A DNA stretch of 64,000 nucleotides, taken from the NCBI GenBank assembly GCA_016715505.1, contig JADJZY010000032.1, forward strand, positions 124,001 through 188,000. Reading direction: 5' to 3'. Under the pieces are notes generated by a model. That model made no database searches. It saw only the letters and a program-made list of their open reading frames with translations, and had not been told where the DNA came from. This document shows positions 19,084 through 26,614 of the stretch, piece after piece. This DNA is from Bacteroidota bacterium (GTDB lineage Bacteria; Bacteroidota; Bacteroidia; Chitinophagales; Chitinophagaceae). The position numbers and the translations under genes are program-made. Position 1 is the stretch's first letter; each line of letters begins with the position of its first letter.

Positions 19084-19091
19084 CAAATGTA
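19084..19091 (-). promoter_or_regulatory. -7 element for icd
   Basis: TACATTTG on the minus strand matches TAnnTTTG and lies 20 bases before the ATG at 19063. It decides the start codon. No convincing -33 element. Confidence 0.5.
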
Positions 19092-19219
19092 TGCAGAGCC
19101 ATGCTTTTAAAAAAATGGAATGCATGGCAAAAATGAAATAGAATTTTACATATGGAATGCCGACATCATTTCAGTTTGTACAATTAAACAAAATTAAAAT
19201 CGGCTCTGCGGGATGTTCG

Positions 19220-19278
19220 GCTTTGCGGCATCCAATAGGCCAGATAAAAGAGGTTCTGCGAACCGTCTGAAAGCATGA
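19220..19278 (-). repeat. Interspersed 59-base repeat, copy 1
   Basis: On the minus strand this reads TCATGCTTTCAGACGGTT and on to GGATGCCGCAAAGC. A second copy lies on the plus strand at 39596-39654, with about nine in ten bases identical. Both copies are in repeat-rich islands, and copy 2 follows directly on a RAYT tail. Confidence 0.8.
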
Positions 19279-19375
19279 AACCCTTAATGCAGGACATCTG
19301 TTCAAATTTAAGTTCAGTGAGTTTCACCTCACTTTGCTCCGAACTCTTGCAAGGGCCTTTATCCGGAGGGGTAAG

Positions 19376-19567
19376 TAGGGGGGGTTGGTTATCTCCCGGG
19401 CGCCCAAAATTAAGGGGGGGGTGGGGGGGGGGGGGCTCCGCCCCCGCGGGGGGGGGGCGGGGGGGTGGGGGGGGGGGGGGGGGAAATAAAAAAGAAATGG
19501 AAGGGGGGGGGTATAATTGATGTAGAATTTAAAATTTTCGGGCCCTTCAAACACCCCCATCCCCCCC
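19376..19567. repeat. Low-complexity G-homopolymer block
   Basis: In an AT-rich surrounding, a block of about 100 bases (19414-19511) is nearly pure G, with runs of 7 to 17 broken by single T, C or CCGCCCCC. A C-rich stretch (19552-19567) follows about 40 bases later and could pair with it. No credible gene overlaps. It may be a real G-quadruplex-prone tract, but poly-G of this kind is also a known sequencing/assembly artefact. Confidence 0.8.
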
Positions 19568-19577
19568 AAAATGCAAT

Positions 19578-20579
19578 GATATCAAATGTTTTCACGTTAA
19601 ACAGCAGCCCCCAAGTACATTATTACAGGAGGTATTGGTTAAAGACAAGTATTATTTGGCCGAGCACCATTTATACGGAAGTAGCCGATTGGGGATTAAA
19701 AATTACTGGTCATCGCATTATAGCTTCTTGTTCGACAAAGAAGAAATTCCTGGTCAACGGGATTGGGAGTTTGCCGTAGCCAATAATCAGTTACTCACCA
19801 TGCGCAGACCATGGTATAGCCAGGCTTATAATTCACTCATTAAATCAAACAAAACCCTACCTTGGGGCAATGCCAATACCGATGAGGTAGTGAGTACGCG
19901 ATTACTGGGGCAAAAGAGTTATGAACTTACCAACCATTTAGGCAATGTGATGGCCGTGGTGAGTGATAAAGTGGTGGAAATAGAAAACCCATCTGCTACT
20001 TATACTTCTGCTACCTCTGCGAGCTTAACTGCACCAACTGATGCCACACAGGATGCCAGCATCAAAGCGGCGTATGATTACTATCCGTTTGGGATGTTGA
20101 TGCCTGAGCGTTATTATGAGGATGTAGAAAAACAATGCTCACCGGTAACCCGCTCCTTATATGCCACCAACTGGGTAAATGAAGAAGAGGTCATCATGGC
20201 TAATCCGGGCGTGTTAGCTACTTTAACGATTTCACAAGATGCTCAAGCAGTGATTGCAGAGGATGGTAGTTTACATGTAACAGCCGAGAATCCCAATAAT
20301 CGTACCACAGAAATCAGCAAAGTCTTGGATATTATTCCGGCAAATAAACAATTTAGTGTAAAAACCCATATTACAAATTCCGGACAATCACCTATCTTTA
20401 TGCAAGTGTTACAATTGGGTGAAAATAATCAATGGAATACCTTGGCTTCACGAACCATTAGTGTGGAGGCCGATGTGGATTTAGTATCGTTCAGTAAGAG
20501 CAATACCAATCCGCCCCTCGCGCTAGTGTTTTTTAAGCAGTGTGGCTGGCGCGGTGTCTGTGACCCGTGCCCAATCTGA
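19578..20579 (+). pseudogene. C-terminal fragment of an RHS-like protein
   Basis: About 330 residues with the motifs that end the core of Bacteroidota RHS-repeat proteins: HLYGSSRLGI, YELTNHLGNVMAVVSDK and YDYYPFGMLMPERYY. A beta-rich domain of unknown role follows. The frame runs open back to the G/C-rich block with no credible start, and the bulk of the protein (usually >1000 residues) is missing. The 3' end runs into a REP-like hairpin, which supplies the last residues and the stop. So both ends look truncated. The usual variable toxin tip is absent; whether a toxin ever followed cannot be seen. Confidence 0.75.
20548..20571 (-). repeat. Degenerate REP-like hairpin
   Basis: Reverse complement of the GGCACGGGTTACAAACCCG hairpin at 22484-22506, with a few substitutions. 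It encodes the aberrant end of the RHS-like fragment. Confidence 0.55.
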
Positions 20580-20590
20580 CAAAAGATGAG

Positions 20591-20641
20591 TAACTTTATA
20601 AAAATTGTGGACTTTCTGAAATTGAATTTATTACAGAATGA
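20591..20641 (+). pseudogene. Remnant of a RAYT transposase 3' end
   Basis: One frame reads KNCGLSEIEFITE then stop, nearly the same as the last residues (KNCGLLEIKFITE) of the RAYT gene ending at 22468. The DNA match continues 16 bases past the stop in both places. Only the tail of this copy survives. Confidence 0.7.
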
Positions 20642-20679
20642 TGCTGAAAGAATACCGGCATCCCGATTCATCTGGACGC

Positions 20680-20770
20680 CCATCTTTTCGGGATGTTCCA
20701 CCATCTGTTCGAGATGTTCCCATCTGTTCGGGATGTTCCACAGCGGAACCATCTGTTCGGGATGTTCCAC
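20680..20770 (+). repeat. Tandem CATC-TGTTCGG-GATG units
   Basis: Four imperfect copies of CATCTGTTCGGGATGTTCCA with CATC/GATG arms able to pair within or between units. Unit spacing varies from 19 to 29 bases. The last unit leads into the 66-bp repeat. Confidence 0.75.
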
Positions 20771-20821
20771 AATAGCTCTGTTCGACATTTGTAATGTCGT
20801 ACTGCTATCGGCGGTTTTGTA
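20756..20821 (+). repeat. 66-bp direct repeat, left copy
   Basis: Identical to 23074-23139. It contains the perfect 7-3-7 hairpin CGACATT-TGT-AATGTCG (20783-20799). Together with the next bases it also forms GCGGTTT-TGT-AAACCGC (20811-20827). Confidence 0.9.
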
Positions 20822-20972
20822 AACCGCATTGGTATATCTCATATTTGAACGGGATAAAGCAAAATTCTAAAGGCAACTATAAAGTGGTTTTATACCCGCT
20901 CTGCGTGTGTATTTTAAGCAGTTAAGAGGGGGGCTTAACCCAGTGTTAATGATCAGATGAAAGTATTATTTT

Positions 20973-21897
20973 TATAGAAATGGGCTGTAAGATACCCCAA
21001 ATAAATGTTTGATACGTAAATTGGTTGAGTAGTGGGGGTAGAATCTTTGTGTCATAGAATCAAAGAATATGTTCACAGGTTACAATTTACAGGAGTTCAT
21101 TATGGAGTTCAACAGCATTGAAAAGTGCAAAAAATGGGCATTTGCAACACAGTAAAATTTGGGGAATTGAAATGCAATAAGTGCAAGAATAAACATTCGG
21201 TTACATCTGGTACCTTGTTTCATCATCGAAGTTTGATATTGTGAAAGCCTTTCTGATGGTGTCTTTTGAGTACGGATAAGAAAGGGGTTAGTAGTTTGAA
21301 CTTCATAGAAGAACAGGATTCGAGCCAAAACGTGCTATTACTTCAAACGCAAAATCAGGAAAGCCATGCATCAAGGTGATTTTAAAATAAGTGGCCGGGT
21401 TGATGTGGATGAATCCAGTGTAGGCGGTAAAGAGCCTCGGTAAACGTGGCCGTAAAAGGCAAGAAGAAGGAGTTTGTTATTGGTGTTCAAATGTTGAAGA
21501 CGAAAATAGTCAGGGCCTTCCCCATCACGATTAAAAACGCCAGCAGCAAAGAATTAAGGCCATTTTTCGAGCAACGAGTTTCAACCAAAGCCACTGTTCG
21601 AGTTGATAAATGGCGAGCTTACAATCCCAAAGAAACTATCCAAACATGATACAAGAACGAAGTAAACCAGAACAAAATTTCAAACTCCTTCACAGAGAGA
21701 TTATGATGCTCAAAGCCTCACTGCTGGCATTTATCATCACGTAACGCATTTGCAAGATTATTTGGATGAGTACTTCTTCAGAAAAATCTCAACGATAAAT
21801 CAAAGCTATTTCCTTGAAGTCTTATCAAACATGATAAGTTCAAAACCTATTCCAATTCATCAATTAAATTTGGGGTAAGAAAAAGCCCATTTCTATA
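20973..21897 (+). mobile_element. IS1595-type (ISXO2-like) insertion sequence remnant
   Basis: A 925-base element bounded by imperfect 30-base inverted repeats. The left end (20973-21002) reads TATAGAAATGGGCT..; the right end (21868-21897) on the opposite strand begins with the same 14 bases, and both finish TACCCCAAAT. Both flanks are AT-rich; I cannot fix a target duplication. It carries one decayed transposase gene. Confidence 0.75.
21068..21860 (+). pseudogene. Decayed ISXO2-like DDE transposase
   Basis: Transposase pieces lie in different frames with several frameshifts and stops. Recognisable parts are NLQEFIMEFNSIEKCKKW at the start, CNKCKNKHSVTSGTLFH from the zinc-ribbon/N-terminal domain, VDVDESSVGGKEP from the first catalytic Asp region, and RGRKGKKKEFVIGVQM through VRVDKWRAYNPK from the catalytic core. 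This order is that of IS1595-family transposases. Too many lesions for activity. Confidence 0.75.
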
Positions 21898-21907
21898 TTT
21901 TTAAATC

Positions 21908-22468
21908 ATGAGTACAAAGTATAAATTTAAGAATACAGTAGGTTGTTATTTTATAAGTTTTGCTGTGATTGAATAGGTTGATGTTTTTACAAGAAAGGAG
22001 TATAAAGATTTGTTGGTAACAAATTTGAAATATTGTCAACAAGAAAAAGGCTTAGAGTTATTTGCATGGTGCATCATGTCAAACCATGTCCATTTGATAG
22101 CAAGAGCCAAAGAGGGATTTTTATTGCAAGATATTATCAGAGATTTTAAAAAATATACAAGCAAACTCTTGATAAAAACAATTCAAGCAAATCGTCAGGA
22201 GAGTAGAAAAGATTGGATGCCAGCTATTTTTTCAAAATCGGGAAAACAAAACAGTGCAAACCAGGACTATCAATTTTGGCGACAAGATAATCATCCAATA
22301 GAAGTATGGAGTGAAGATGTCATTCATCAAAAGCTAGTATATTTACATAATAATCCTGTGGTAGAAGGTTATGTAGATAAAGCAGAAGAATATTTATATA
22401 GCAGTGCAAGAGATTATTATTACGATAAAAATTGTGGATTACTTGAAATTAAATTTATTACAGAATGA
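21908..22468 (+). CDS. RAYT: REP-associated tyrosine (Y1/HUH) transposase, with in-frame TAG
   Basis: Single-strand DNA transposase-like protein of 186 residues, the domesticated relatives of IS200/IS605 enzymes that process REP hairpins. It has HVHLI (HUH metal motif) and the catalytic Tyr in DFKKYTSKLL, plus QFWRQDNHPIE and LHNNPVVEGYV typical of the group. The full-length frame starts at ATG 21908 (MSTKYKFKNTVGCYFISFAV) but meets TAG at 21974-21976, where homologues have Trp (IEWVDVFTRKEY). Past that point it is intact. It starts 11 bases after the IS1595 remnant and ends at a REP-like hairpin. Confidence 0.85.
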
Positions 22469-22483
22469 TGCTGAAAGAATACA

Positions 22484-22506
22484 GGCACGGGTTACAAACC
22501 CGCGCC
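22484..22506 (+). repeat. REP-like hairpin following the RAYT gene
   Basis: GGC-A-CGGGTT-ACA-AACCCG-C-GCC: a 9-bp stem with one A/C mismatch and an ACA triloop, 15 bases after the RAYT stop. A likely substrate hairpin for this enzyme (inference). Confidence 0.75.
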
Positions 22507-22633
22507 AGCCATTGTGGTTATCTAAGACTAGAACTAGCTGGGAGAGCAATAAAATCAAAATTTTTATTTGCACTTTTTTGCGGTTATTATTGCAATTAAA
22601 GGGTCATGTAATAAATTGGACTCACTCCCTAAA

Positions 22634-23065
22634 ATGAGCTATAGATGGCAAATTTTACATACAAAGGATAATAGTCAAATCGTTATGTTTAATATTGAAG
22701 AATACTTTTATGATAATTATGCAGAGGATTTTTTAGATAAATATAAGATTTATGACAGCATAGAAGGCGATATTTTGATAATGTCAGATTCGAATTTGTT
22801 ACATAGAAGTTTTGACACCTTCGATTCTAGTAAAAAATGCTATAAGCGAAATAAATCTTTCGAAAATGTAGAAGTGAAATACTCTTCATTTTCTCTACAT
22901 GGAGATGAATATTTAGTTTTTTATTCATTGAAAAGTTTGATTGGACTATATCATGTTGATAGAATACAAACTTTTGAAGACTATTACAAAGAATCAATGG
23001 GAGTGTTAATTTTTTTAGATCGAATTATAAATCTGCCATATATGTACCCATTAAAGCAAGAGTAA
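22634..23065 (+). CDS. AT-rich orphan protein
   Basis: Unrecognised 143-residue soluble protein starting MSYRWQILHTKDNSQIVMF. It is rich in Tyr, Phe, Asp and Lys, and the gene is visibly poorer in GC than its neighbours, which suggests transfer. It sits between the RAYT hairpin and the right 66-bp repeat. A small acidic-aromatic protein downstream of an RHS fragment could be a leftover immunity protein, but nothing in the sequence proves it. Confidence 0.5.
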   Translation: MSYRWQILHTKDNSQIVMFNIEEYFYDNYAEDFLDKYKIYDSIEGDILIMSDSNLLHRSFDTFDSSKKCYKRNKSFENVEVKYSSFSLHGDEYLVFYSLKSLIGLYHVDRIQTFEDYYKESMGVLIFLDRIINLPYMYPLKQE

Positions 23066-23073
23066 CCCATCTT

Positions 23074-23139
23074 TTCGGGATGTTCCACAATAGCTCTGTT
23101 CGACATTTGTAATGTCGTACTGCTATCGGCGGTTTTGTA
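23074..23139 (+). repeat. 66-bp direct repeat, right copy
   Basis: Identical to 20756-20821, including the CGACATT-TGT-AATGTCG hairpin (23101-23117). It stops halfway through the second hairpin, two bases before the stop codon of fbp. Confidence 0.9.
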
Positions 23140-23141
23140 TC

Positions 23142-24149
23142 CTATGACAACATACTTTGCAATTGTTCAACCATTTGTTTGGAACCAATAAAAACCGGAA
23201 CTCTTTGATGCAATTCAGTTGGTTGTAAATTCAGGATTGAATCATGACCATTTGTACTCATTCCACCGGCCATTTCAATCAGATAACTCATTGGATTACA
23301 TTCGTAAAGTAAACGCAATTTGCCATTGGCATTTGATTTATCTGCAGGATACAAAAAGATTCCCCCTTTGATTAATGTTCGATGCATATCCGCCACCATG
23401 GAGCCTATATAACGATGTGAATATGGACGTGAAGTTTCTTGATCACTTTCCATACAGAAATTTAAATAATTTCGAATGTGATCATCGTATTTTGACCAAT
23501 TGCCCTGGTTGATGGAATATATTTTTCCTTTTTCAGGACATTTCATGTCTTTATGTGATAAACAAAACTCACCGATGCTAGGCTCCAGTGTAAAGCCATT
23601 CACACCCAGGCGGGTCGCATAAACCAGCATGGTACTGGAACCATAAATCACATATCCGGCAGCCATGATATTGCGGCCTTTTTGTAGAAAGTCGGCTTCC
23701 GTACATACTTGCCCTAAAGGACTAACTCTTTTATAAATGCAAAAAATGGTTCCAATGGATGCGTTGACATCTATATTCGAAGAACCATCTAAAGGATCGA
23801 ATAAAACAACATATTTTGAGTTCTTGGAATGTTCGTCATCAAATGCGACAAAGTGGTCGTTTTCTTCCGATGCAATACCTGCGCAATCGGAACTATTTTT
23901 TAAAACATTGATCAACACCTCATCTGCAAATACATCCAATTTCATTTGCTCCTCTCCCTGAACGTTTACAGCACCCTGAGCGCCTAAAATATCCGCAAGA
24001 CCCGCTTTATTGACCTGTTTGTTGATGAATTTACAAGCCAAACCAATATCACGTAATAAGGTTGAGAGTTCGCCCGTAGCTTGTGAGAACTGCCGGGTTT
24101 GCATAATAGTGAATTCGTCCAGTGTAACTAAATTTCTGTTTGGATTCAT
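23142..24149 (-). CDS. fbp: Fructose-1,6-bisphosphatase class I
   Basis: Gluconeogenic phosphatase producing fructose 6-phosphate. The 335 residues are normal. Metal and substrate sites are visible: ASEENDHF, the hallmark FDPLDGSSNIDVN, and the 6-phosphate-binding segment RYIGSMVADMHRTL followed by LRLLYECNPMSYLIE. Located 32 bases upstream of the lepA stop on the same strand, so lepA-fbp may be one transcript. The 3' end is adjacent to the right copy of the 66-bp repeat. Confidence 0.96.
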   Translation of the reverse strand: MNPNRNLVTLDEFTIMQTRQFSQATGELSTLLRDIGLACKFINKQVNKAGLADILGAQGAVNVQGEEQMKLDVFADEVLINVLKNSSDCAGIASEENDHFVAFDDEHSKNSKYVVLFDPLDGSSNIDVNASIGTIFCIYKRVSPLGQVCTEADFLQKGRNIMAAGYVIYGSSTMLVYATRLGVNGFTLEPSIGEFCLSHKDMKCPEKGKIYSINQGNWSKYDDHIRNYLNFCMESDQETSRPYSHRYIGSMVADMHRTLIKGGIFLYPADKSNANGKLRLLYECNPMSYLIEMAGGMSTNGHDSILNLQPTELHQRVPVFIGSKQMVEQLQSMLS

Positions 24150-24181
24150 GATAAAAAGAAAAATTTTATGAGGAAAGAGAA

Positions 24182-25972
24182 TTAATTATTAAGTTTTAAA
24201 ATGGTTAAAAAGGTTTTTTGAGGGACTTCGACATTTCCAATTTGTCGCATCCTTTTCTTACCTTCTTTTTGTTTTTCAAGGAGTTTTCGTTTTCGGCTGA
24301 TATCACCTCCGTAGCATTTGGCAGTTACGTCCTTCCGCATAGCGCTGATGGTTTCTCGGGCAACCACTTTGGCGCCAATGGCAGCTTGTATGGCAATTTG
24401 AAATTGTTGACGTGGAAGTAATTCCTTCAATTTTTCACAAAGCTTACGGCCAAACTCATGGGCCCTGCCGCGATGAATCAGTGCGCTTAAAGCATCTACT
24501 TTATCTCCATTTAAAAGGATATCCATTTTTACGATATCACTTTCACGCATATCAATGGGGTGATAATCAAATGAAGCATATCCCCGAGTTTGGCTTTTTA
24601 GTTTATCATAAAAATCAAAAACGATTTCGGTCAATGGCATTTCAAAGGTTAATTCAACCCGGGTAGGAGTAAGATAACCCTGATTAATCAACATGCCTCT
24701 TTTGCCGATGCATAAGGTCATAATATTGCCAATATACTCCGGTTTGGTAATGATTTGCGCTTTAATAAAGGGCTCCTCAATAGAGTCCAATCGGCTTGGA
24801 TCCGGCATCTCTGTCGGATTGTTTACAATAATGGTTTCCTTTTTGGTGGTATGGGCTTTGAAGCTCACATTCGGAACGGTGGTGATCACGGTTTGATTAA
24901 ACTCGCGCTCCAATCGCTCTTGGATGATCTCCATGTGTAAGAGTCCGAGAAAACCGCAACGGAATCCAAATCCTAAGGCTTGCGAAGTTTCCAATTCGAA
25001 GGTGAGTGAAGCATCATTGAGTTGTAATTTTTCCATACATCCTCTAAGTTCTTCAAACTGGTCCGTTTCAACAGGGTAGATACCAGCAAATACCATGGGT
25101 TTTACATCTTCAAATCCTTGAATGGCTTCTTTGCATGGATTGGTGGTCGTGGTGATAGTATCTCCAACTTTTACTTCTTTGGCAACTTTAATTCCGGTAA
25201 TGATATAGCCCACATCACCTGCACGGACTTCTTTTCGTTCTTCCATGCCGAGTTTCAGAATGCCCACTTCATCCGCTTCATATTCAAGTCCGGTATTACT
25301 AAATTTAATTTTATCGCCTTTATGTAAAACGCCACTGAAAACACGGTAATAAACAATAATTCCTCGGAAACTATTAAACACGCTATCAAAGATGAGGGCT
25401 TGGAGTGGCGCATTTTCATCTCCTTTCGGACAAGGGATACGGTCAACAATAGCCTTCAGGATTTCATCGATACCGATTCCGCTTTTTCCGGAAGCCAGCA
25501 AAATGTCTTCATCTTTACAGCCAATCAGTTCAATGATTTGATCTTTTACTTCAGGAATCATAGCACCTTCCATATCGATTTTATTGATCACCGGAATAAT
25601 TTCCAGATCATTGTCAATCGCCAGATACAAATTTGAAATGGTCTGGGCTTGAATTCCCTGAGATGCATCCACCAATAATAAGGCTCCTTCGCAGGCAGCA
25701 AGGGCTCTGCTCACCTCATAACTAAAATCCACATGCCCGGGCGTATCAATCAGATTAAATACATAATCCGTGCCCTGAAAGGGGTAATTAATTTGGATTG
25801 CATGGCTTTTGATGGTAATTCCTTTTTCCCGTTCCAAATCCATATCATCCAGCACCTGATTCATCATTTGCCTTTCGGTAATTGTTTTGGTATGTTCAAG
25901 CAAACGATCGGCCAAGGTACTTTTGCCGTGATCGATATGAGCGATGATACAGAAATTGCGAATGTGTTGCAT
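24182..25972 (-). CDS. lepA: Elongation factor 4 (LepA), ribosome-bound GTPase
   Basis: Translational GTPase of 596 residues that acts on paused or misassembled ribosomes. G1 is AHIDHGKST, G2 region EREKGITIKS, G3 DTPGHVDF, G4 NKID. Domains II, III and V follow (GFRCGFLGLLHMEI), then the LepA-specific C-terminal domain with AKCYGGDISRKRKLLEKQKEGKKRM seen in shorter parts around 24240-24310. An in-frame ATG at 25993 exists, but the family starts at MQHIRNFCIIAH, so 25972 is chosen. Confidence 0.96.
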   Translation of the reverse strand: MQHIRNFCIIAHIDHGKSTLADRLLEHTKTITERQMMNQVLDDMDLEREKGITIKSHAIQINYPFQGTDYVFNLIDTPGHVDFSYEVSRALAACEGALLLVDASQGIQAQTISNLYLAIDNDLEIIPVINKIDMEGAMIPEVKDQIIELIGCKDEDILLASGKSGIGIDEILKAIVDRIPCPKGDENAPLQALIFDSVFNSFRGIIVYYRVFSGVLHKGDKIKFSNTGLEYEADEVGILKLGMEERKEVRAGDVGYIITGIKVAKEVKVGDTITTTTNPCKEAIQGFEDVKPMVFAGIYPVETDQFEELRGCMEKLQLNDASLTFELETSQALGFGFRCGFLGLLHMEIIQERLEREFNQTVITTVPNVSFKAHTTKKETIIVNNPTEMPDPSRLDSIEEPFIKAQIITKPEYIGNIMTLCIGKRGMLINQGYLTPTRVELTFEMPLTEIVFDFYDKLKSQTRGYASFDYHPIDMRESDIVKMDILLNGDKVDALSALIHRGRAHEFGRKLCEKLKELLPRQQFQIAIQAAIGAKVVARETISAMRKDVTAKCYGGDISRKRKLLEKQKEGKKRMRQIGNVEVPQKTFLTILKLNN

Positions 25973-26055
25973 AATGAAATAAAGGCCCGGCATTTAAAGC
26001 GGGCCACAAAGGTAAATGGATAAGCGGAGGAAAAAAAATCAGAATGGGGGAGAAC

Positions 26056-26439
26056 CTACCAATGATCTACATCGGGTTGATGGTCCTGTTGGTGGTTTGA
26101 ATCTTCAGCGGAGGAGCTCTCACTTGGAGCGGAATCATCTTCTGTATATTCATGATTAAATGCATCGAAATCAAAATCGGGCATCCAATCAGTTTTTACG
26201 TAGTCAATTGTTTCACCCAAGGCTTTCAGGAATTTATTAAAATCCTCCTTGTACAGAAAAATTTTGTGCCGGTCGTAGCCATTATCGTTGAAACGTTTTT
26301 TACTTTCGGTCAGCGTGATGAAATAATCGTTACTTCGGGTAGACCGGACATCAAAAAAGTAGGTTCTTCGTTTACCAGCTTTTAGGCGCTTGCTAAACAA
26401 GGTTTCGCTGTTTCTCTCATTGTTATTTTCGTACGACAC
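26056..26439 (-). CDS. DUF3276 / PUR-domain nucleic-acid-binding protein
   Basis: Single PUR-type domain protein of 128 residues; relatives in Bacteroidota and spirochaetes bind DNA and RNA. It shows the typical LFSKRLKAGKRRTYFFDV and DYFITLTESKKRF strands and the HKIFLYKEDFNKFLKAL helix, followed by an acidic, low-complexity tail (DFDFDAFNHEY then Ser/Asp/His-rich) that may be disordered. The frame is open to a TTG at 26478, but that codon lies in the -7 element, so the GTG at 26439 (VSYENNNERN) is the likely start. Confidence 0.85.
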   Translation of the reverse strand: MSYENNNERNSETLFSKRLKAGKRRTYFFDVRSTRSNDYFITLTESKKRFNDNGYDRHKIFLYKEDFNKFLKALGETIDYVKTDWMPDFDFDAFNHEYTEDDSAPSESSSAEDSNHQQDHQPDVDHW

Positions 26440-26475
26440 GGGCAAATAATGTTTAAAAGTGAAAAATTCGACTAA

Positions 26476-26505
26476 CAAATATACTATTTCACCTGAATAG
26501 TCAAA
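26476..26505 (-). promoter_or_regulatory. Promoter of the DUF3276 gene
   Basis: On the minus strand TTTG (26505-26502) is followed, 18 bases on, by TATATTTG (26483-26476). The transcript would begin downstream of the TTG at 26478, which rules that codon out as the start. Confidence 0.7.
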
Positions 26506-26614
26506 ATATTCCGCTTTTAAATCTACAGATAAATTTGTTTTATCTCACTTTGTAAATTTTTTTTTAACGACGCTGATTTTTGAACTATTTTAGCGCTCAA
26601 TTAAACAAAGTACA

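Noticed and set aside
19275..19779. Gly- and Pro-rich reading frames on both strands over the G block
   Set aside because: They arise from homopolymers, have no start context, and match no protein pattern.
20680..20770. CRISPR array
   Set aside because: The units are imperfect, spacing is irregular and too short for spacers, and no cas genes are present.
26440..26478. N-terminal extension of the DUF3276 protein from a TTG
   Set aside because: The TTG is inside the -7 element of the promoter and cannot be in the transcript.
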